Shown here in pieces: positions 1 through 8,589 of a stretch of 64,000 nucleotides of DNA (the first letter of the stretch is position 1; each line of letters opens with the position of its first letter). Location of the stretch: positions 310,001-374,000 of the forward strand of contig NZ_WNXD01000001.1 of NCBI RefSeq assembly GCF_014172375.1, given 5' to 3'. The position numbers and the translations under genes are program-made. The DNA is from Pedobacter planticolens (lineage in GTDB: Bacteria; Bacteroidota; Bacteroidia; Sphingobacteriales; Sphingobacteriaceae). A model generated the notes under the pieces. That model ran no database searches. It worked only from the letters and a program-made list of their open reading frames with translations, and was not told where the DNA came from.

Positions 1-73
1 TTTTTAATGATTTGTTTATTTCGTGATTGACCAATGTACTGCCATTAATACTAAGTTGCTAAATTTTAACTAT

Positions 74-799
74 TTATTTAAAGTCGCTTAACCTGAAAAA
101 CACAGTGTTTCCAGTTTTAGCATAAAAATTATAATCTCTTTCAATTAAAAATAAATAAGGTTGCGTTTTTAAAACCTCTATGATATCGGTATCATTAATT
201 TCTAATAAAATTACTTTAGGCTTAAATTTCCAATCATTAGAGTTTAACACTTGCATTTCAGCCCCTTCTACATCGATAGACATAAAGTCTATTTCCTGGT
301 CAGGTTTCAAATAAGTATTTAAAACATCTCCAAGACGCATTGATTTAATTTTTTTTGTTTCAAGAAACGTACACCATTCTACTTTTTTATATTCTTCCAT
401 TACTTCATCAGAAATTGTATTCATAGAGGGTTGATTAAACATATGGAAATTTACGTTACCATTTTTTTCGGAAATCAATAAGCTTAAGTTAATATCTCTA
501 GGACGTTCTTTATCAAATAGCTCTTTCGCATTTGGATTGGGCTCGATATTAATGCCGTTCCATCCCATATTATAAAATAGTTTTGTGTTTGAAGCATAAC
601 TTGGATGATGAGCACCAATATCAACAAAAAAACCCGAAATTTTATTTGGGAACAATCGTGTAAGCATAATATCTTCCCCTTCCGCAGAAAAAGAACGAGC
701 ACTAAAAGCTAGCTTTTTGTGTTCTTCATGAGTATAATACAAATGATCTACTAGTTTTTTTGGTAAAAATTTCAATAAACTTTTAAATATTGACTTCAT
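74..799 (-). CDS. FkbM-family SAM-dependent methyltransferase
   Basis: Predicted methyltransferase of 241 residues, probably O-methylating a sugar of the exported polysaccharide. The SAM-binding motif VDIGAHH lies at residues 59-65, followed by the acidic strand-2 motif INIEP near 83-87 and the FkbM-typical DVEGAE at 176-181. No signal peptide or membrane segment is seen, so it should be cytoplasmic. Its start is 1 base past the end of the upstream glycosyltransferase gene, so it reads as a late gene of the minus-strand polysaccharide operon. FkbM enzymes act on varied sugars and other acceptors; the acceptor here cannot be read from sequence. The 73 bases to its left contain no gene I can assign, and the operon may continue beyond the window edge. 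Confidence 0.85.
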   Translation of the reverse strand: MKSIFKSLLKFLPKKLVDHLYYTHEEHKKLAFSARSFSAEGEDIMLTRLFPNKISGFFVDIGAHHPSYASNTKLFYNMGWNGINIEPNPNAKELFDKERPRDINLSLLISEKNGNVNFHMFNQPSMNTISDEVMEEYKKVEWCTFLETKKIKSMRLGDVLNTYLKPDQEIDFMSIDVEGAEMQVLNSNDWKFKPKVILLEINDTDIIEVLKTQPYLFLIERDYNFYAKTGNTVFFRLSDFK

Positions 800-800
800 T

Positions 801-1919
801 TTATTGTTGGATTAATTTCCTAATGCTTTCGCGATATTTTTCATAGCTAAATGCCTTTAAAACACTTTTTTGTAAAGCAATTTTTTCTTCGTGATCTAAA
901 GGAGATTTCAAAAGTTCATTTAATGTTTTTTCAATTTCATTCGAATCATCAGGGTTAACTAATTTACCTAATTCTCCATTTTTTAAGGCATCCACACTAC
1001 CATCTTTATTGCCAGCTACAACGCATAAACCGCTTGCCATTGCTTCAATAAATACAATCCCAAAACCTTCTTTTTTACTTGGCATTACAAAAATATCCGA
1101 CAACAAAAAATGATCGGTAATCTCGGCTTCATCTATAAAACCGATTAATTTAATGTGATCTGCTATTTGATGTTTGATGATTAACTTCTCCAGTCTTAAC
1201 TTTTCTTCTTCGTCAGATTTGCCAGCTATTAAATACACAACTTCAGGATATTTTTTAATTAACTGGGGTAAAATGGAAATAGTATTATCGTAACCCTTAT
1301 ATTTTTCTGAAGATACGACTCTAGAAAGCGACATTAATATCTTTTGATTTGGGTTAAGTCCATATCTTTTTAACAATGGCTCGGGTTTGCTGAAATTTTC
1401 GGGAAAGAAATAAAATGGATCAATACAATTATTAAGTATTTCTATCTTCTCTGCCTTAATTCCATGTATGCTTTTTATCTTTTCTGCTGTAAAATGGCTA
1501 ACGGCAATAATTTTATCTAATCTGTTAAGTGCTTTCAGCTTAGGTTCGGGTAGTTTTCTCCAAATTTCTATCCCATGGGCGATTAAGTAAACCTTAGTCT
1601 TTGGGCTAAATCGTTTAATTAGATAACCCACAGATAATAAGTTAATATGACTTAAAATAATAACATCAGATCTTATGCCTTTTAATAAAGATTTAATCAC
1701 AAAATACTTTCTATGTTCATTAAATCCTTGATACTGTTGCTTTTTTAAATACCTCGAATCGCGTTCAAAATATTTATCGTACATAGAATAAACAGTGGGT
1801 TCAAGCGTATTTTCTTCTCCCAAATCATATAAAGCACGACAAATAGAACGGCATACTTTTTCAATTCCACCAGTAAATCCGAAAACTTTTAAGGTTAAAA
1901 ATAGAACTTTAGGAGGCAT
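801..1919 (-). CDS. GT4-family glycosyltransferase
   Basis: Cytoplasmic retaining glycosyltransferase of about 372 residues with GT-B fold, likely adding one sugar to a lipid-linked polysaccharide repeat. The N-terminal half shows the GGIEKV loop typical of GT4 donors' partner domain, and the C-terminal half shows the E-x7-E signature in EGFGIVFIEA, preceded by a segment of the form SDIFVMPS. I place the start at the ATG at 1919 (protein beginning MPPKVLF). A longer reading from 1940 would add seven residues and increase the overlap with the upstream asparagine synthase gene; with the chosen start the overlap is 11 bases, which suggests translational coupling. Donor and acceptor sugars are unknown. 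Confidence 0.87.
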   Translation of the reverse strand: MPPKVLFLTLKVFGFTGGIEKVCRSICRALYDLGEENTLEPTVYSMYDKYFERDSRYLKKQQYQGFNEHRKYFVIKSLLKGIRSDVIILSHINLLSVGYLIKRFSPKTKVYLIAHGIEIWRKLPEPKLKALNRLDKIIAVSHFTAEKIKSIHGIKAEKIEILNNCIDPFYFFPENFSKPEPLLKRYGLNPNQKILMSLSRVVSSEKYKGYDNTISILPQLIKKYPEVVYLIAGKSDEEEKLRLEKLIIKHQIADHIKLIGFIDEAEITDHFLLSDIFVMPSKKEGFGIVFIEAMASGLCVVAGNKDGSVDALKNGELGKLVNPDDSNEIEKTLNELLKSPLDHEEKIALQKSVLKAFSYEKYRESIRKLIQQ

Positions 1920-3699
1920 GAAATACTTTGTAAAGTGCAAAAGCTGAGGACCAATGCAGGTTATTGTTGTTAAAAGAAGTGATTAACTTTTTAGCTTTTT
2001 TATTTTGATAAAGATCAGGAGATGAAATGTCTTTGTTTTTTTTAATCCACTCTTGAAAAGGAAAAGTAAAACCCATTTTAGACCGATTCCAGATTTGCTC
2101 TGGAAGTTCTTTTTTATAAGCCTCTATCAATAATCGTTTTTTCTGATAAACCCCAAACTTTATCGAAGGATGTATCGAGGTTACTAGATTTACAAAATTT
2201 ACATCCAAAAATGGAACCCTTACCTCCACACCATGGCTCATACTCATAAAATCGGTGTCCTTTAATAATTGGTTTTGCATATACATATTCATCTCAAACC
2301 AACTCGCTCTTTCTTCATCGTTTAAATAACGAATGCTATCATTTAAGGGAATGTTTTGCAAGCAATTAATAACTGTTTGTACATCTATTTCTAATAGTTT
2401 GGCTATAATATCGGGCGTGTATAAACCTCTTAAACATAAATATTCGCCAACTGGCGATTGAAAACTCAAATAATAGAGTCTATTTAATTTAGTGTTTTTC
2501 AGAAATCGAGCAGATTTAATTAATTCCTTGCTCAATTTTCCTAAATTTTGAATTTTTCTAATTCTATCAAATGATGGATATCCACCAAATAATTCATCAG
2601 CACCTAAACCAGAAAGCACCGACTTCAACCCATTTTCTTTTGCACATTTACAAACAAACCAAGTATTAATGCCATCATTAGTAGGTTGATCCATATTTTT
2701 TAAAATGGTATCAAAATTATAAACGAAATCGCGATACGTAATCATATGCTCACGATGACTTGCCTCAACTCTTTCAGAAATAATTCGGCGATAAGAGCTT
2801 TCAGAAAAATCTATTTCATCAAAATTAGCAGATATAGAAGTTAAATTTCCTTTAGCATATGTATCCGCCAGTACAGTAATGATACTAGAATCGAGCCCAC
2901 CACTAAATAAAACACCAATAGTTGAATCAGAAATTAATTGAAGTTTAATCGCCTTATTTAGTTCTTCCTTAATTCTAATTATTGCTTCATCTTCATCTAT
3001 TATTTGAATAGCAGAGCTAAATTGAAAATAGGGTTGAATTTTAAATGAACCATCATTTAATTGATATTTTAAAAAACTGCCTTTCGGAAGACTATATACA
3101 TTTTTTAAAGTAGTAAAAGGTTCGGGAATATGCCCAAAGGCTAAATAATATATTTTCCAATTTTCATTTGGCTGCTGAGTAATACCCGAATATTCAAATG
3201 CTTTTACTTCAGAAGCAAATGTAAAATGATCAATACTATTACTATAATACAATGGTTTTACACCACTTTGATCTCTTACTAAATAAAAGCAATTCTTTAT
3301 TTTATCGTGTAAACAGAAAGCAAAAATCCCATTTAATTTTTCGAAAGCATTTTCTCCCCAAAATTGATAAGCCTTAATAATTACTTCTGTATCTGTGTCG
3401 GTTTTAAATTGAAAACCATTTTGAATAAGTTGATCTCTTAGAATTTTGAAATTATAAATTTCTCCATTGTGGGTAATTGCAATTTGTTCATCGTCATTAA
3501 ACATGGGTTGATGACCCGCAGAACTCAAGTCTAAAATAGAGAGTCTTCTATTGCCTAAACCTACCTTTTTCTGTTCATCAATAATTACCCCAAAATCATC
3601 AGGACCACCATGAATCATACTATCGCACATTAAGGTAATTTGGTGTTTTAATTGTGTTGAAGAAAAATTTGGAGCAATTATGCCGGCAATTCTACACAT
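1909..3699 (-). CDS. asnB: Asparagine synthase (glutamine-hydrolysing) in a polysaccharide operon
   Basis: Class-II glutamine amidotransferase plus ATP-dependent amidating domain, 596 residues. Cys2 directly after Met1 (MCRIAGI) is the N-terminal nucleophile of the glutaminase domain, which runs to about residue 210 and includes the conserved HNGEIYN segment near 77-83. The synthetase domain has the PP-loop SGGLDS at 266-271. In polysaccharide loci, AsnB-like proteins may amidate uronic acids or other acidic sugars rather than make free asparagine; the context supports that reading but does not prove it. It is separated from the upstream NusG-like gene by 156 bases without a gene. That gap holds a short GGCG/CGCC hairpin near 3797-3810 and nothing else I recognise. 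Confidence 0.88.
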   Translation of the reverse strand: MCRIAGIIAPNFSSTQLKHQITLMCDSMIHGGPDDFGVIIDEQKKVGLGNRRLSILDLSSAGHQPMFNDDEQIAITHNGEIYNFKILRDQLIQNGFQFKTDTDTEVIIKAYQFWGENAFEKLNGIFAFCLHDKIKNCFYLVRDQSGVKPLYYSNSIDHFTFASEVKAFEYSGITQQPNENWKIYYLAFGHIPEPFTTLKNVYSLPKGSFLKYQLNDGSFKIQPYFQFSSAIQIIDEDEAIIRIKEELNKAIKLQLISDSTIGVLFSGGLDSSIITVLADTYAKGNLTSISANFDEIDFSESSYRRIISERVEASHREHMITYRDFVYNFDTILKNMDQPTNDGINTWFVCKCAKENGLKSVLSGLGADELFGGYPSFDRIRKIQNLGKLSKELIKSARFLKNTKLNRLYYLSFQSPVGEYLCLRGLYTPDIIAKLLEIDVQTVINCLQNIPLNDSIRYLNDEERASWFEMNMYMQNQLLKDTDFMSMSHGVEVRVPFLDVNFVNLVTSIHPSIKFGVYQKKRLLIEAYKKELPEQIWNRSKMGFTFPFQEWIKKNKDISSPDLYQNKKAKKLITSFNNNNLHWSSAFALYKVFHAS

Positions 3700-3855
3700 G
3701 TATTAACTATTCGTTAAACTATTAAAGTGGTAATTGAAATGATGAATGGGATTTGTATTTTTTAGCAAAATAATTGATGAAATGGGGTGTAAATCAGGCG
3801 CAGCTTCGCCCTCTCAATCACATTAATTTTTTGTAACTGCTTAGTATTTTGGTAT

Positions 3856-4362
3856 TTAAACTATAGGCTCAATAAAAGCCATAGAAGTATTAATTTGTAT
3901 AGAATAACCTAATTCTTGTAATCGTAAAACGATATTTTTTTTGCTTTTTAAAGATACTAATTCTGCAATTATTCCCTTAAATGGGCCTGCCTTAATTAAA
4001 ACTTTTTCTCCTGGAGAAATATCATATTCAATTACTTCAAGATCTGTTTCGTTAGCTAATAATAACTTCAAATCTTCTAGCTGCTTATCAGGAATAGAAG
4101 CAATTTTTCCAGAAAAATAAATAAAACGACTCATGCCAGATGTCATTAATACTTCTGCATATTCTTTGGCCGAGATATAAACAAAAAGATAGGATTTTAA
4201 TAAAGGTTCCTCAACAATTTTCTTCCGATCACTCCATTGTTTTAAGACCTTTTTTAAGGGCAAATAAGATATGATATTTTTTTTTGCTAATGCTATCTGT
4301 GTGGTTTTTTCAGCCCTAGAACGTGTGTAGACAGGGTACCATTTGTAACTACTGTCTATCAT
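3856..4362 (-). CDS. NusG/UpxY-like transcription antitermination factor
   Basis: Specialised NusG paralogue of 168 residues. The N-terminal NGN domain starts with WYPVYTRSRAEK (about 8-19). A C-terminal KOW-type segment is centred on SPGEKVLIKAGPFKGI (about 115-130). By analogy with UpxY proteins of Bacteroides and RfaH, it should ride RNA polymerase through the long polysaccharide operon and prevent early termination. Its position is unusual: UpxY genes normally open capsule operons, whereas this one is third, behind the export and kinase genes and just before the sugar-specific genes. It lies 21 bases downstream of the kinase stop. It is not the housekeeping NusG by its context, and the protein is divergent, so the precise target is inferred. 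Confidence 0.85.
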   Translation of the reverse strand: MIDSSYKWYPVYTRSRAEKTTQIALAKKNIISYLPLKKVLKQWSDRKKIVEEPLLKSYLFVYISAKEYAEVLMTSGMSRFIYFSGKIASIPDKQLEDLKLLLANETDLEVIEYDISPGEKVLIKAGPFKGIIAELVSLKSKKNIVLRLQELGYSIQINTSMAFIEPIV

Positions 4363-4383
4363 ATTTGGTATCCTTCGTATACA

Positions 4384-6780
4384 TTATTTCTTCTTCCAAA
4401 ATTCCCACCATTTTTTCGGATCCTCTTCATAATACCCAGATCCAGCGTAGCCAGAATAATCAGAATAATAATATGTGCTGTTACCACCACCCCTAGCGTA
4501 GTCGGTTGTGTAATAATTAGAATGAAGAGCATCATCACCAAAAGCATTTAAAACGATAGCTAAATTACTTAAGCCGTATTCGCGAGATAGCCTTTCGGGT
4601 ATTGCTGCGGCTCTAAATTGTGATTTACCTGAGCGAATTACAAATAGGTTTACATCAGATTGTCTAATTAATGGGATAGCGTCTGAAACCAAACCAACTG
4701 GAGCAGTATCTACCAATACATAATCATATTGAGGAGCTAATATTTCTAACAATTTCTTCATAGATTCTGTATGCAATAACTCCGAAGGATTTGGCGGAAC
4801 AGGACCAGAAGGTATAAAATCTATATTATGGACATCATCATGAATAATAACTTCTTCTAACGTTTTTTGTCCAGTTAAATAAGAACTTAAGCCATTTTTA
4901 TTATCGCTACCAAAAACCTTATGTAGTTTCGATTTCCTTAAATCGGCAGCAATTAGAATTACTTTTTTATCAATTAAAGCCAATGTGCCAGCCAAATTAA
5001 CCGTTACAAAAGATTTTCCTTCTCCAGAAACCTCAGAAGTTATACAAATAGTTTTACTTTTCTTGTTACTTGCTAAAAAGCTAAGGTTTGTACGAACGGA
5101 ACGCACTGATTCTGCAAAAACAGATTTTGGTTTCGAGATGGAAAGTGCTTGTCTACTATCTTTATCAATATACTCTGGGAATTTTCGAATAACCCCAATA
5201 ATAGGTGTGTTGGTTAAAGCTTCAACCGTTTCTTTATCATAGATATAAGGATTTAAGAAGCGTACCAACAAAATAAGACCAAAACCACAGGCTAATCCTA
5301 TCATCGCTGCGAAAGAATATATTTTATTTTTTAAAGGAGAAATTGGAACATTTGATGGAAATGCTTTATTTACAATTGCAGCTCCAGCAACAATTGCAGC
5401 GGCATTTAGCTCAGATTCTAATTTTTTCTCTGATAAATAAGTTAAAACTTTATTATTTACATCAAAATTAGATTGAAATTGCACAAAATCTTTTTCCTTA
5501 CCTGGTATTTGGCTAATACTTTGATTAACTAAAGCAATTTGATTATCAAAATAACGCATCAATTTAAGATTGCGCTCTTTTAAAGATTTAATGTTGTTTT
5601 TAATTGCAGCCTTAACGTCTGAAATCTGTTTATCAACCTCTTGAATTGGTTCTGAGTTTGGTCTAAATTGAGTTAACTTTAGTTCTCTAGAACTAATTAA
5701 TGTATTAAGTTGACCAACTAAACCACTTAATAAACCACTTATGTTGCCTTCTAAATCAAAATTAATTTTGATTTTATCTCTATTATTATTGATTTGATTT
5801 TCTAACTCATTAATGCCAATCAATTCTATATTTACTTCAGATTTTTGAGTTTCAAGTGCGCTTAATTTGCTTGCATTTAGTTGACTACTAGCGCTTAAAT
5901 CAACCATTTTGTTTTTTATTTTATAGTTGGCTAAGTTAGACCCCGCTGTATCTGCTTTTTTGCTTAAAAAACCTAACTGACTTTCAATAAACTCAATAGT
6001 TTGCTCTGCTGATCTCCGCTTTTCAATGATGTCATAAGCCACATATTCCTTCATGATAGAATTCAAAATATCAGCAGCAAAAACAGGATTAGAGTCTGTT
6101 TGTATAAGCTGCATAATATTAGTGAAATTGCCCATTTCACTAATGGTAATATTGCCTGCTCTACCTATGAAATCTTCTTTTGAGTTAAATTTAAAACTAT
6201 ATGATCCTGCTGGGATTTGACTTTTAATCCTGAATATCATATTGCCCATTTTTAGCGTGTCGCTATAATGATATTCCTTTTTAGGTCCGTTATTTTCAGA
6301 AATTAAAGTATATGTTGTAGGGTTTACGGCTTCTACTTGATATAAAAACCGACTAAAATCAACCGAATCTTGTTTAATAATTTCTATTTCAAATGGTTTT
6401 CTCGGATATAATTCCGTAGTTCTAATCGTACCTTTTATATAGTAAGATATTTTATAATCCAAATTGGAAATTGCATTTAAAATAACATCATTACTCTGAA
6501 TAACAACTCCCTCTGACTGTATCTTGTCGGTATAATTGTAAGCTTGCGAGGGATCACCTCCCATTGTATTAAGTGTTGGTCTGTTTTCTTGTAATTTTAA
6601 AGAAGCGCTCGTCTGATACATTGGGGGCGTATACAGGATATTAATTCTAGCTATTATCAATGAAATAATTACACAGCCCGCAATCCAATACCAACGACTA
6701 AAAAAAACCTTGAAAATCTTATAAAAGTCTATATCCTGCCTAACAGATTTATTATGTGGTAAAATTTCTGGATTGCTCAT
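4384..6780 (-). CDS. Wzc-like polysaccharide co-polymerase / tyrosine autokinase
   Basis: Inner-membrane polysaccharide chain-length regulator fused to a bacterial tyrosine kinase, 798 residues. A first membrane helix lies near 31-50, a long periplasmic coiled-coil-rich region (Wzz plus GNVR type) spans about 60-480, and a second helix lies near 488-510. The cytoplasmic kinase has Walker A GEGKS at 586-590, Walker A' ADLRK around D613 and Walker B VLVDTAP around D691. The C-terminus holds ten tyrosines between about 755 and 784, the expected autophosphorylation cluster, then an unusual basic and tryptophan-rich end (KKWWEFWKKK). Start and upstream stop share one base (TAATG), indicating coupling with the exporter gene. 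Confidence 0.94.
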   Translation of the reverse strand: MSNPEILPHNKSVRQDIDFYKIFKVFFSRWYWIAGCVIISLIIARINILYTPPMYQTSASLKLQENRPTLNTMGGDPSQAYNYTDKIQSEGVVIQSNDVILNAISNLDYKISYYIKGTIRTTELYPRKPFEIEIIKQDSVDFSRFLYQVEAVNPTTYTLISENNGPKKEYHYSDTLKMGNMIFRIKSQIPAGSYSFKFNSKEDFIGRAGNITISEMGNFTNIMQLIQTDSNPVFAADILNSIMKEYVAYDIIEKRRSAEQTIEFIESQLGFLSKKADTAGSNLANYKIKNKMVDLSASSQLNASKLSALETQKSEVNIELIGINELENQINNNRDKIKINFDLEGNISGLLSGLVGQLNTLISSRELKLTQFRPNSEPIQEVDKQISDVKAAIKNNIKSLKERNLKLMRYFDNQIALVNQSISQIPGKEKDFVQFQSNFDVNNKVLTYLSEKKLESELNAAAIVAGAAIVNKAFPSNVPISPLKNKIYSFAAMIGLACGFGLILLVRFLNPYIYDKETVEALTNTPIIGVIRKFPEYIDKDSRQALSISKPKSVFAESVRSVRTNLSFLASNKKSKTICITSEVSGEGKSFVTVNLAGTLALIDKKVILIAADLRKSKLHKVFGSDNKNGLSSYLTGQKTLEEVIIHDDVHNIDFIPSGPVPPNPSELLHTESMKKLLEILAPQYDYVLVDTAPVGLVSDAIPLIRQSDVNLFVIRSGKSQFRAAAIPERLSREYGLSNLAIVLNAFGDDALHSNYYTTDYARGGGNSTYYYSDYSGYAGSGYYEEDPKKWWEFWKKK

Positions 6781-7577
6781 TAACGTGTAAATGTAAATAT
6801 TAGTACGGCTAAATTAATTACAACAAGCAAAGGTTGTATAATATTATTAAAGCTCTGCAGTTTTTCGCCAAGAACACTGCTTTTAGTAGGTTGAAGTACA
6901 ATTATATCGTTGTTTTGTAAAATCAATTTTTTGCTAGCTAAGCTATTGATGTCATTTAAATTAACATAAATAATTTCTGGATTGCTTCTATCGCCACGTA
7001 TAATTTTTAGCGTTTTAGGATCGGCAGTTTTTGTAATACCCCCAGCTTCACCTAAAATATCTATTAAAGTTGTGTTATCTCTTTCTAATAAAAAATTGCC
7101 CTGTTTCATGAATTCACCCAATAAAGTAACCTTAACATTTACAATTGACACCTCAATAATAGGGTCAACTAATTGTTTTTCTTCATAAATTGCTTGTAAT
7201 TTGGCAGTAACCTCTTTTCGGGTCAAGCCAGCAACTGCGATTTTTCCAATTGCTGGGAGATTCACTTTGCCGTCATTATCAACAGGGTAAGCTGTAACAT
7301 TTGTTGCAGATCCACTAGAAGAAGCTGCGGTCGAACTTGTAGATCCAAACTCTTTATTTTGCACATTTCTAACAGCCAAAATATCATTTACTTTGATTTT
7401 ATAGTACAAATCACCCAGCCCTTGATCATTTACTACATAAACTTGCTTAATTGTATCAGTAACTATATCTGTTGAAGCGTTAAAAAGAGTTTTTTCTTTG
7501 CGAGCTGAGCAAGCTGATAACAATAAAAGGATTGTGAAAATTAAGAGTGAGTTTTTAATATAAATGGTTTTCTGCAT
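6780..7577 (-). CDS. Wza-like outer-membrane polysaccharide export lipoprotein
   Basis: Polysaccharide export protein of 265 residues, first gene of the minus-strand operon. The signal sequence ends in a lipobox LLSAC with the lipidated Cys at 23. A Poly_export domain follows (about 45-130, including YKIKVNDIL), then an SLBB-type domain (about 131-220, including VTLLGEFMKQGNF). The last 20 residues form a hydrophobic segment (LLVVINLAVLIFTF) that may insert in the outer membrane, as the C-terminal helix of Wza does. It should form the exit channel working with the Wzc-like protein encoded next. It is shorter than E. coli Wza (about 380), as is common in Bacteroidota. Confidence 0.92.
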   Translation of the reverse strand: MQKTIYIKNSLLIFTILLLLSACSARKEKTLFNASTDIVTDTIKQVYVVNDQGLGDLYYKIKVNDILAVRNVQNKEFGSTSSTAASSSGSATNVTAYPVDNDGKVNLPAIGKIAVAGLTRKEVTAKLQAIYEEKQLVDPIIEVSIVNVKVTLLGEFMKQGNFLLERDNTTLIDILGEAGGITKTADPKTLKIIRGDRSNPEIIYVNLNDINSLASKKLILQNNDIIVLQPTKSSVLGEKLQSFNNIIQPLLVVINLAVLIFTFTR

Positions 7578-8149
7578 AGTATGATATTCCTTTGTAGAAT
7601 TATAATCGTCTACATATATTGTAAAACTATTAAATACATGTTAAAGATGCTGAAAAAATATGGTAATAAAAAAGCGCATTTTTAACTTTAACTAAATAAA
7701 ATTTCTCAAATTATTTCGGCTTAAAATTTGCTTTTAGAGATCAAACTTAATTTGTCAATACCTACCCTCTTAGGATTTATATAGTATTTTTATTCCTGTT
7801 TCTAGTCGCTTCTCAGCATTGAATGAACTCTCTTGAACTTTAATTATTTAGGGCATAAGTTTTGGATGTTTTTTCTTTATAGAAGAACTCATTTAACTTT
7901 TAGTTAAATTGGATTTTGAATGCCATATTTTGCGGGTATAATTGAGTAAAATCGAGTATTTAATTTCCCATTTATACTCACTTAAATAGAGGTGTGATGC
8001 TTGTTTATAGACTATAATTTATATGATTTTTTAAAATTATAATTTAACATCTATTAAATTATAGGTATAAAGTCTATTTTTATCAATTTTTGTCTTAATT
8101 AATGAAATGGTGCAATTATTGAGTTCGTAAGTACTAGCGAAATCCTTTT
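7578..8149. other. Intergenic region between divergent polysaccharide transcription units
   Basis: A 572-base stretch, very AT-rich, without a convincing open reading frame on either strand. It must hold the promoter(s) of the minus-strand polysaccharide operon and of the plus-strand gene at 8150, but I found no full TTTG-N19-TAnnTTTG match for either. The one clear structure is the nested inverted repeat at 8008-8076. No tRNA, recombinase site or JUMPstart/ops-like element was recognised. Confidence 0.6.
8008..8076. repeat. Nested inverted repeat upstream of the PID-CTERM-like gene
   Basis: Two nested perfect arms are visible: TAGACT (8008-8013) pairs with AGTCTA (8071-8076), and CTATAATTTA (8012-8021) pairs with TAAATTATAG (8055-8064). 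The two outer and inner left arms overlap by two bases, so they cannot all pair at once in one simple hairpin. It could be an operator or a leader structure. The high A+T content makes chance pairing possible. Confidence 0.35.
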
Positions 8150-8485
8150 ATGTTAAAATATTTCTTTATACTATTTCTAATTTTTGTAATCACGGATAAT
8201 AGCAATGCTGCTATTGGTTGTGTAGTTGGATCTACAAACTATACTACGCTTAAGAGTGGCACTACATATAGAAAGTCTGGAACAAAAGTAACTTTAGGTG
8301 CGGGTTGTACATGGTATTATACTACACCATCTACTTGTTCTGTTGATATGGGTATAGGCACCGGATTAAAAGCATACGATACGCCACAAAGTTGTCCAAT
8401 TGATGATTATGTTGGATTAATTATAATAGTTTTTGCTGGATTAGGCTACTTTTTTATAAAAAACAAAAACTTTTTATCGTGTTAA
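8150..8485 (+). CDS. Small secreted Cys-containing protein with PID-CTERM-like sorting tail
   Basis: Protein of 111 residues with no enzyme domain. It has a signal peptide (about 1-20, ending SNA), then a small polar Thr/Gly/Tyr-rich core with Cys at 24, 53, 63 and 82, then a tripartite C-terminus: a Pro-Ile-Asp motif at 83-85, a hydrophobic helix (about 88-103) and a basic end (KNKNF). That layout is the one used by exosortase substrates, and the PID motif matches my memory of the PID-CTERM family of Bacteroidota. Exosortase targets are typically encoded near polysaccharide genes, as here. A last Cys at 111 follows the basic cluster, which is odd. No exosortase gene lies in this window. It could also be a simple bitopic membrane protein. 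Confidence 0.7.
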   Translation: MLKYFFILFLIFVITDNSNAAIGCVVGSTNYTTLKSGTTYRKSGTKVTLGAGCTWYYTTPSTCSVDMGIGTGLKAYDTPQSCPIDDYVGLIIIVFAGLGYFFIKNKNFLSC

Positions 8486-8589
8486 ACCAATTTCTCTTTC
8501 CTTAATTAATTTTCCTTTTTAGAAATTCCATAATAAATTCAAAAGGATTTAACCTAACTTTCATAACGCTAACGCATAAATATTTTCTA

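Noticed and set aside
1..73. Start of another minus-strand gene
   Set aside because: Only very short frames are visible in 73 bases, with no recognisable protein start, so none is called.
3797..3810. Terminator between the NusG-like gene and asnB
   Set aside because: The GGCG/CGCC stem is only four pairs and no T-run follows on the minus strand.
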